Position numbers and translations under genes: made by a program | Part shown: piece by piece, positions 57,332 through 64,000 of the stretch | Numbering within the stretch: position 1 is the first letter of the stretch | Layout of the letters: each line of letters starts with the position of its first letter | The notes under the pieces: generated by a model | What the model was told of the DNA's origin: nothing | Database searches by the model: none | Seen by the model: only the letters and a program-made list of their open reading frames with translations | Source of the DNA: Cydia pomonella | Taxonomy: Eukaryota; Arthropoda; Insecta; Lepidoptera; Tortricidae | Assembly: GCF_033807575.1 (NCBI RefSeq) | Contig: NC_084711.1 | Coordinates: 14,322,001-14,386,000 of the forward strand | DNA: 64,000 nucleotides | Reading direction: 5' to 3'

Positions 57332-59087
57332 TAGGGCTCCTGATATCCGTGATACACGCCGATCCGTAGCTACGGGTTCTTAAGCCCGGCGGTACTAAGA
57401 TCACGAATTTCACGAACACGGCAAGGTACGTACCTCGTACCTGCGTTCGCGTCCGGATTCACGTGACACGCCGTGACACGCCATGATACGTAGCCCGTAC
57501 CTGCGTTCGTGCGCGGAGCTTCGGGCTCGGTTCCGTTGGATAGGTACTTATCGCACGTCTCGTAGGTTCGACACGCCCGGGAGAAAAATAAATAAGGACT
57601 AGGTATTATTGAATTGAGTTACCACTTAGTATATTGAATACGGGACGTACATCGGACAAACATTTACGTGTGAACTAAACTTAAATTGTATTTTTGCATC
57701 GATTTGAATATAATGGTTATATCTAAATAATTTATGGGGTTATTCTGTTTTTTGTATAACCAGCTATTGATTTTAGTCAAAACTAGTGACCTGCTTGTTG
57801 CATTGCACTAATATAAATATAAGGTGTAAAACTCCCTAGTAAGTATCATTATAAAATTATGAACTTAAGCAACGCTGTGCTACTGGTTGTCAAAGTCAAA
57901 GAATATAACGTAGCCTAAATATAAACAAGACAATCCTAATCCAAAGAAACAAAAGGGTAAATTTCTGCAAATCTTTGGTAGGTATGATAAAGATAATACA
58001 GGTAAACAAATTCAACAAAAACACATGTACGGGGCCACGGAAAAAAAAGTACGCAGCTGCAGTGCTTATCAGTTTCGGACTTTCGGCACATTAAAGAGTA
58101 CTGTTTTGTTTCTAGATTGAAGGTAATAATGACATATTATTGTTAGAGTGTTTTATTGTATGACTAACAAGCTAAGCCAACATACCGGTTTTTTTTGTAG
58201 ATAATAAGTGCAGTTGCACGTGCAGACAAAGATAATAAGATTTGCGAGCGACTTATTAAAATGAAACAAACAATATACATAAGTAGCTGTGGGCTTTACC
58301 TTTTGTTCGTGAAGTTGAAAGAAGTGACCGCGATGTTTTGTTTTACAAATTCTTGGTATTTTTTATTTAATCTGGAGGGGGCAGTTTAGAATTTTGAACT
58401 CACATTCATTGTCATTAGTTACTCCTGACATCACAGTTGGTCTTCAAGTTTTAATTTAGCCGTTAATTTAAAGTTATTTTTGTTGTTATTTCGTTTTTTT
58501 TTTTGTTATTGTTAGTGTATGATTAGTGTTACTCTAATGGTGTGTTTAAACTATTAACAATGAAGAGAAGTTGGGTGTGGAGATATGCCACCAGAGTCGG
58601 AGATACAGCTTTATGTACCTTGTGCAATGATCGCACAAATAATGAGTTTTCCTGTCGTATTATTTGTCGTATTTTAGCAACCCGTTTATTATAGTAGCTA
58701 TTCATTGTAATCAATGTTTGGCTCTTTTCATTTATTACTCATTAATATTTAAAAGGTCTTACTAATGGAAATAAATTTTAATTCAAAAGTAATGAAACGG
58801 AATTAGAGCTATGAATAAAAAACTCACGATACATTTTTATTCGTAGCTCTTAGAGATCGCATCGTATCTTCACTCAACGTCGCGGGCGGACCGAACCGGC
58901 GTGTTCTTAAGATACGTGAAGCCGTGATCACGCCTACACGGATTTACACGGATTCACGTACCCTAATTTCACGTAGCCGAATGTCACGTGCGGAACGGAC
59001 CATAAAACCGTTGCCGTGAAACACGAAACCGGGCGCACGGCTACGGGTTCACGAATCACGGACACGACCGCGAGCCCTAGTGTGAAC
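57324..59087 (+). mobile_element. hAT element inserted in BEL/Pao pol, with 8-bp target duplication
   Basis: The element is 57332-59079 (1,748 bp). Its termini are TAGGGCTC and GAGCCCTA, with a second conserved block TCCGTGAT a few bases inside each end. The host octamer GTGTGAAC is duplicated exactly at 57324-57331 and 59080-59087. TAGGG ends and an 8-bp duplication define the hAT superfamily. The subterminal 200-250 bases on both sides are GC-rich and packed with CACG/CGTG motifs (for example CGTACCTGCGTTCG twice at left), probably transposase-binding sites. The AT-rich interior has no complete transposase, only a BED-finger stub at 58560-58694. It is therefore non-autonomous. Confidence 0.93.
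58560..58694 (+). pseudogene. BED zinc-finger stub of a hAT transposase
   Basis: The ATG at 58560 opens 44 codons. They start KRSWVWRYATRVGDTALCTL and continue CNDRTNNEFSC, fitting the start of a BED finger (the S-x-VW-x-Y/F motif, then C-x2-C). The second half of the finger, with its His pair, and the whole RNase H-like catalytic domain and dimerisation region are missing. The frame ends at TAG 58692-58694. BED fingers sit at the N-terminus of many hAT transposases and bind element ends. This stub shows that the insertion is an internal-deletion derivative of an autonomous hAT, not an unrelated MITE. The finger call rests on one short motif run. Confidence 0.65.
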
Positions 59088-60746
59088 CAAGCTGGGTGCG
59101 GCATCAGGATCGCGCAGCTCCTCAGGCTGCGACAACAGGCACTGAAAAAAGATATTTGCAGCCAATAAAATATCTATCTCACTTGGAACATGGAAGGAGT
59201 CATCGGCTAATGTTATATTTTCAGGGATCACAATCTTTGAAATATCAATTTCAGTTTGTGGCAACATTTCGTTAGTAAATTTTTCTACCACTAACAGATT
59301 TGTTTGTGTTTTATATGGATAAACACATGAGAAAATATCTAGTTGCAAACTATGTTTGATAGATTTTTCTTTTAGGGTTACACCAGTTATTGTAGAACCT
59401 GGCAAGAGTGGATAACCTAGTTCCTTTGCAAGCTTTGCTGTAATAAAAGAATTCTGAGATGCACAGTCAAGCATCGCTTTAACTATGATCTCCTTGCCAC
59501 TTTTCGAAACTACTTTGACTTTTGCCGTTGGCAACAACACCAGTGTCTTTTTATTTATGTTAGTTAGTGACACCGATGGTTTCTCTTCATTCACATGAAG
59601 TAGAGAGTGGTGGGGTTCCTTGCACTCCTTACATTTAAAATGAAATTTGCACTTTCCTAGGTGAATATTAAGACATATCTTGCAAAGCTTTGTTTCCTTT
59701 ACAAAACCTAGTCGTTCCGATATGGAAGCTAGAGCAAATTTAGGGCATGCATATAATTTGTGTTCCTTACCGCAGTACAGACAGCCTTGGGATGCTTTGG
59801 TAGTGACAAACGATGATGATGTCACCTTCACTGGAGCTACTTTGCTAGCAGCACAGCTTGCTGTGTCACCCCGTCCCTCACTGTTCTCTAGGGCAAGGGC
59901 CCGACCTTCTACAAATTTCAAAAAATCATTAAAGGTTGGCTGTTTTGTGGAATCCCTATGCAAATGATACTCTCGGTTAGTCAACGGGCCAAGTTTTTTA
60001 TTTAATAGGCAAATGAGAATGCTGTCCCATTTTTCAATGGCCTCGTCAAGGTTTTTTAATGCAGCTAAATGCTGTTTTGTAATTGAAATCAATGAGCGTA
60101 AAGCACTAGGACTTGACTTAGTTAGCACTGGCAACTCAAACAAAGCATTAATGTGCTCATTGATGATTTTGTATTTATTATCGTACCTGTCAGCTAAAAT
60201 TTTTAGAGCTTCCGAATAACTTTGACCGATGACAGGTAAGTTTTTGACTAAATCAAATGCTTCAGATTTTAAGAAGCTTCTCAGGTAAAAAAACTTTTGA
60301 ATACAATCAAACCCTTCATTATCGTGCACAAGTGCAGTAAACATTTCAATAAACGGTCTATAATCTGTATATTTACCAGCAAATGTAGGTATTTGTATAT
60401 TGGGTAACTTAACTTTTGACGCAACTTGAGGCGACGCTGCCGGCAAAGCGCCAGCGCCAGAGGCGGGTCCAGGTCCAGACAAATCTGAAATACGTTGGCG
60501 CATCGCGGCGACGCATTCATAGTATGTAGTTTCTATCGGTACGGGATCTTCCTCATCCCCTATCTGCAGGCTGAGATCTTCGTATTCATTAAATGCCACC
60601 TGGGCCCTCTCGACCATCAATTGTAACATTTGCTTATCATTAATATAGGAGGCATCCATTTTATTTTTGATACGAGTTAACGTCGCTTTCCTTGAGCCTC
60701 GGCGTGCAATAAGCTCACGCTTTATTTGTTCTTCGGTTTTTTCCAT
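59049..60746 (-). CDS. BEL/Pao gag and aspartic protease (3' end cut by hAT)
   Basis: Starts at ATG 60744-60746 (MEKTEEQIKREL). Residues 1-100 are a helical N-terminal region. About 110-290 is the DUF1759-type gag core (VKLPNIQIPTFAGKYTDYRP, KFFYLRSFLKSEA). Zinc-knuckle-like Cys/His clusters follow (CLYCGKEHKLYACPKF; CKICLNIHLGKCKFHFKC; CKECKEPHH). The DUF1758 retropepsin domain starts near residue 405 (KAMLDCASQNSFITAKLAKE); its catalytic Asp sits in LDCASQ. At residue 553 the frame enters the hAT and ends at 59049 after nine foreign residues. Gag packages the RNA; the protease would cleave the polyprotein. Without the insertion it would read straight into pol. Confidence 0.93.
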   Translation of the reverse strand: MEKTEEQIKRELIARRGSRKATLTRIKNKMDASYINDKQMLQLMVERAQVAFNEYEDLSLQIGDEEDPVPIETTYYECVAAMRQRISDLSGPGPASGAGALPAASPQVASKVKLPNIQIPTFAGKYTDYRPFIEMFTALVHDNEGFDCIQKFFYLRSFLKSEAFDLVKNLPVIGQSYSEALKILADRYDNKYKIINEHINALFELPVLTKSSPSALRSLISITKQHLAALKNLDEAIEKWDSILICLLNKKLGPLTNREYHLHRDSTKQPTFNDFLKFVEGRALALENSEGRGDTASCAASKVAPVKVTSSSFVTTKASQGCLYCGKEHKLYACPKFALASISERLGFVKETKLCKICLNIHLGKCKFHFKCKECKEPHHSLLHVNEEKPSVSLTNINKKTLVLLPTAKVKVVSKSGKEIIVKAMLDCASQNSFITAKLAKELGYPLLPGSTITGVTLKEKSIKHSLQLDIFSCVYPYKTQTNLLVVEKFTNEMLPQTEIDISKIVIPENITLADDSFHVPSEIDILLAANIFFQCLLSQPEELRDPDAAPSLVHTRARGRVRDS

Positions 60747-61142
60747 ATTGTTATAAAGACCACACTATGCATATATAACAACTTTTCGTGCACAATCACA
60801 AATTGACGTGACGGCAATGGTAAAAACCAGATTTTTAAGATGTTTGTCACCAAAATCACTCAATAATATCGGGAAAGGAACAATTCACAAACAAATTTAA
60901 AAACCAAAAACGTTACTTGTTATTCCATTTTCCACGCGCGGGCTCGCTGCGCAGTGAGTGGTGATGCGTTTATGGAACGCGTTGCTCCCGGCTCGTCGAA
61001 CGCTGCAATGGTACAGCACAATGGCGGCACCTACAAAATCGGCTACGCCAGACGAGACGAAAGAAAAATTTTTCGTGCTTCTTAGAATCCGCTTCGACGC
61101 ACTTGATTTTATTTACTTACGGTTCCCGACTCAAAAGGACCA
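60747..61142 (-). other. BEL/Pao leader between 5' LTR and gag
   Basis: A 396-base untranslated leader, expected to carry the packaging signal. The plus-strand 65-codon ORF here is not credible. Confidence 0.7.
61125..61142 (-). promoter_or_regulatory. tRNA primer-binding site
   Basis: Directly after the 5' LTR the coding strand reads TGGTCCTTTTGAGTCGGG. The leading TGG pairs with a tRNA CCA end, and the first 8 bases fit a tRNA ending AAGGACCA, as in insect tRNA-Tyr. The remainder does not fit that tRNA well, so the primer identity is open. Confidence 0.65.
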
Positions 61143-61321
61143 TGTTAAAGGCTGAACTATGGCCGTAGGGTCCAAATAAGTAAATTAATGAATAAAAAAT
61201 GCAAAAGTACGTTCATTACGAATATTATATTGTCTAAGAAGAAAAATGTTGACATTGTTTCATGTTACCATGGAAACCAGTAAAGTTTTTAATGTTGCTA
61301 TACAAACTCCATTCTGCAACA
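61143..61321 (-). repeat. 5' LTR of the BEL/Pao element
   Basis: 179 bp, direct repeat of 53271-53449, with TGTT/AACA ends and flanked outside by AAGGG. It would carry the promoter; no clear TATA box or polyadenylation signal was identified. Confidence 0.93.
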
Positions 61322-61326
61322 AAGGG

Positions 61327-61538
61327 ACGTTTAATTTTTGCTGACGACTTTTGTTTGTACAAAACTTTAACTGAATATACGTTTGGTAATATGATAAAGG
61401 TGAAGAAAATTTTGGGATTGTGAAATAAACGTTCAATATTGAGTTACCTTTCCTATATAACTAAATACACATATGCAAGTTAGTCTATACATTAAAATAC
61501 ACTTACATAGAAAACCGACAAGGGACCTATAGTAAACA
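61327..61538. other. Intergenic DNA, no gene seen
   Basis: AT-rich flank of the provirus. Confidence 0.5.
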
Positions 61539-61718
61539 CCCCTATAATGGAACAGGCACCAGTAATGGAATGGTATAGACAAATCCTGTAAAACAAGTAT
61601 TTACCATCAGTTGTTAATCGCTGGCAACATTTTACCATAAACAAGAACCAAAGAACTGCTTAAGTTTAATTTTTCATTGATATTTGATATTTTGAACGAA
61701 TGGCGCCATACATCCCAT
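61539..61718 (+). repeat. Dispersed repeat, copy 2 (pair with 7284-7450)
   Basis: It starts CCCCTATAATGGAACAGGCA and ends ATGGCGCCATACATCCCAT. Same orientation as copy 1. Confidence 0.7.
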
Positions 61719-61933
61719 ACTTGAACCAAATACCACCGTTTTAATTGGTTAATAATATTGAAACCAATTGCAGTAGCTTTTATTAAATACATTGAAAACA
61801 TAAAGGACGAATTGGACATTCAACTTTTAAAGCGTAAAGCGGTAGAAATTTTACAGGTGTCGGTGAAATATCAAAAACACCCAAATTTTCTCTTAAATGT
61901 TCCATGATTGGTGCCGTTAACACATTAATAATA

Positions 61934-62031
61934 ATTTTACAGTACATATGGTACTACTTTACCGCCCTAGTGAGGTAACTAGCACTATACGTGCGTATGT
62001 CCAAAAGTTAAAGGGCCATATGTACTGTAAA
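61934..62031. mobile_element. 98-bp MITE with perfect 17-bp inverted repeats
   Basis: TTTTACAGTACATATGG at the left and CCATATGTACTGTAAAA at the right are exact complements. The interior contains TACCGCCCTAGTGAGGTAAC. No ORF. Confidence 0.8.
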
Positions 62032-62924
62032 ACGTACAATACACGTGCAAAAACACATAATACACAATACAATACACGATCCTAATTCTCGCTCATGTAT
62101 CGTAAAGTACTATTAAAATGCAATTATAATTTTTAAAATAAAATGTATTCTGAATCTTATGTTCACAAGTAAGTTGGTACATTCGTTGGCTCATAGAATT
62201 ATAATGAATTATGAAATAATGGATTACGTAACGTGATTTAGCGAAAATCTCATTAGCATAGCTCAAAACGAAGCCACGTAGCATTCATTTGTTTTAATTA
62301 ATCAACAAACATTGCGGAAAATGTAACAAACTCATTACCTTTTTCGATTGCGGCCGAAATAATAAGCAACTTTGTCGGGGAAATTATAATGCGTGCGTAT
62401 AAATTAAGTGTAATTACCAATGCTTTAATCTGGGCACTGGTAGTAATTAAGTAAATATTAATTTGAATAATAAATTGCAATTTTGTCACTTTGTTAGTAA
62501 GCGAGTACCTACTAGTCATGTATTATCCCATTAAGTAGTTTACACTTTGCAGGTTTGCTAATCTTCAAACGCTTTTTGCTCGATCAAGTGAAATAATTTT
62601 GCTCGTGTTACTGCTGCTGCCACTGCTAACTGAATGCTGCAGCAATACAGTTGGCAGCAATGCTGCACAGCAACGTTGCAGCAGTCTGAATTCGAAAGTA
62701 ACTCTGCAACTGTAACGCTGCTGCATTCTAATTCTGAATGTTGTCATGGGACGGCATAGATTTATAACTAGCCTAGATGCCTAGTCTGTACATCCCTAGT
62801 GAAGCCTATTCAAGTACGACATTATGTCGCCCTCGTGTCATCGTATCCGAACGGCCCTCGCAGTACTCAAGGTCGAGTTGGTTTGTGTACACCTCCCGGT
62901 TATAAATTAAAAAATACAAGAAAG
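62032..62924. other. Upstream region of the THAP gene, with a GCTGC-rich patch
   Basis: 62606-62725 is rich in CTGCTGC/GCAGCA motifs in both orientations and may be a decayed fold-back repeat. The 150 bases ahead of the THAP ATG are moderately GC-rich and could hold the promoter and 5' UTR; no TATA box was identified. Confidence 0.4.
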
Positions 62925-63411
62925 ATGGCTGTTTGTGCGGTGAATTGGTGTCACAACACATCAGTGAATAAAAACAAACCGCCTGATATAACATTTCACG
63001 CGTAAGTATCCAGTTTAATGTGATATTTTTACGTAATTGTAAATACAAAAATCCAAATTTTCGTCAGCCGCCATTACTTATAAATGTTGCCAGGTGATAT
63101 GAATCTTTTTTCCTCCAAATGAGGCATGACGATTACATTGATAAAATTAATATGCTTACTTTAAGTTCCTTGTATGACTATAGAAAATATTCTTTTTTAG
63201 TTTTTCATTCTTTTATTTAAAATTATGTTTTGTCTTTTATAAAATTACAGTTTAAATTCATATTTTTATTTTGTGTGATATTCGTTTTAGATTTCCGACT
63301 GATCCGCTTCTGTCTGCGAGATGGACGGAAAAAATTAGATTAAATAGGAACGATGTAATATGGAAACCGACTAAACATAGTCGAATATGCTCTCGCCATT
63401 TTGATGAGCAA
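62925..63411 (+). CDS. THAP zinc-finger protein, first two coding exons (partial)
   Basis: Exon 1 (62925-63001) starts MAVCAVNWCHNTSVNKNKPP and ends ...DITFH. A GTAAGT donor follows at 63002. The intron is 63002-63290 (ends TTCGTTTTAG). Exon 2 (63291 to about 63411) reads FPTDPLLSARWTEKIRLNRN, then WKPTKHSRICSRHFDEQ. Joined in phase, these give the C2CH THAP signature: Cys4, Cys9, the FHAFP motif, the invariant Trp, the Pro of KPT, and C-x2-H. The terminal AVPTIF-like box is not seen and should lie in a later exon. A plausible second donor, GTAAAG, is at 63412; otherwise a TAA ends the frame at 63418. THAP domains bind DNA in cell-cycle regulators, P-element transposases and domesticated genes. 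The rest of the gene is beyond the window or not recognised. Confidence 0.8.
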
Positions 63412-63452
63412 GTAAAGTAAATTTTATTTGTGGAACACAGGTGTTACAGTTA

Positions 63453-63566
63453 AGGTCTGTAAAAACGAAACGCAACTGTCACTGTCGCACTTATATGGAA
63501 GACTGATAGAGAGACACAAAGCGTTTCGTTGTTCGAAGCAATAGCGATTGCCACCTTGGCTAGGCC
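63453..63566. mobile_element. MITE, copy 2 (pair with 53046-53180), in the THAP gene's putative second intron
   Basis: GAAACGCAACTGTCACTGTC, then TATATGGAAGA, GATAGAGAGACA and CCACCTTGGCTAGGCC match copy 1. The left end is truncated or diverged. Confidence 0.7.
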
Positions 63567-64000
63567 TGCAGGTACAATTACGAGTACTGACGATAAATAG
63601 TTATTTGTTTTACAAGTGGAAAAGTTGTTGTTTAACCGCTCGTGCTAATATTGCTACTCGAGCTAAATAAATATCCAAAATGTCGAAAAATGGAATCTTG
63701 AGCGTTGCGAGGGTTTCCAGTTACGAGAGTTAAACAAATTTTGCCCCAAGTGAAACACAAAACTTTTCACCACACCAACCCGAAGAAAATATTAGGCAAA
63801 TAAAATCAAACCAAATCAAATCCAAATGATCGTCATTAAATATTTATCATTTAAAATCATTATTCCAAAGTCAATTCTACCAGCTATTATCCGTGAACAT
63901 TTGTAAAATAAAAAAATAAACGTTTTTTTATTTAAACATTATTTCACAAAGTACAGAAATGCAAAGTCCTTAAAAGAAACCTTGAAAGCTTTTGCTACAA
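63567..64000. other. Non-coding sequence to the window edge
   Basis: No exon is recognised. It may be intron of the THAP gene. Confidence 0.4.

Larger units (their letters stand above)
53266..61326 (-). mobile_element. BEL/Pao LTR retrotransposon (provirus) with target duplication
   Basis: The element proper is 53271-61321, minus strand, flanked by AAGGG on both sides (53266-53270 and 61322-61326). It has 179-bp LTRs, a primer-binding site, a gag-pro-RT-RNaseH-IN coding region and a short polypurine stretch. Total length is 8,051 bp, of which 1,756 bp is a later hAT insertion with its duplicated target, so the original insertion was about 6.3 kb. No envelope gene lies between integrase and the 3' LTR. 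The copy is defective: hAT insertion, one frameshift and one nonsense codon. The LTRs differ at three visible sites, which implies fairly recent insertion, and the hAT insertion is younger still. Confidence 0.95.

Noticed and set aside
54002..60219. Plus-strand ORFs across the BEL/Pao region
   Set aside because: They are antisense shadows of gag-pol, with no independent motifs.
1..64000. Bacterial or viral contamination
   Set aside because: No operons, prokaryotic genes or ribosome-binding sites; all recognisable proteins are from eukaryotic mobile elements, and the one host-like gene has an intron.

Overview
The window is a gene-poor, AT-rich stretch of animal nuclear DNA that looks lepidopteran (moth or butterfly). 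The evidence is indirect: a tRNA-derived SINE body, several short inverted-repeat elements, LINE 3' ends with microsatellite tails, and proteins of insect BEL/Pao, CR1-like and RTE-like retrotransposons. The species cannot be named from the sequence. The only candidate host gene is a split THAP zinc-finger coding region at the right edge (62925 to about 63411). Everything else that codes is transposon-derived.

Layout. 1-4055: a nearly complete non-LTR retrotransposon (LINE-1 here) with overlapping ORF1 and ORF2; its 5' end lies outside the window. 4428-15600: intergenic DNA with hAT-like terminal repeats, RTE-like LINE remnants, short inverted-repeat elements and a 121-bp fold-back. 17383-18680: a SINE fragment, a MITE and a small reverse transcriptase remnant. 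20076-24560: a second LINE (LINE-2) with a PHD-like/coiled-coil/FP-like ORF1 and an uninterrupted ORF2. 24640-29900: a LINE 3' end, an internally deleted transposase pseudogene, and a decayed reverse transcriptase tail. 29900-53040: no host gene seen; interspersed repeats, including a TA-flanked MITE in two inverted copies, a SINE split by a small insertion, a 418-bp tandem duplication and a fold-back element.

53266-61326 is the best resolved structure. It is a BEL/Pao LTR retrotransposon on the minus strand with 179-bp LTRs (TGTT...AACA) and a 5-bp target duplication (AAGGG). A 1,748-bp hAT element with an 8-bp target duplication has split its gag-pol frame exactly at the protease/RT junction. 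The hAT itself keeps only a BED-finger stub of a transposase. The integrase region also carries one frameshift and one nonsense codon, so the provirus is dead although its LTRs differ at only three visible sites.

The most unusual observation is at the LINE-1 ORF1/ORF2 junction. ORF2 has no AUG before about residue 270, and the 8-base overlap contains UUU CGU in the ORF1 frame. That is the known +1 slippage motif type, and a +1 slip there leads exactly into ORF2. LINE-2 ORF2 likewise has no upstream AUG.
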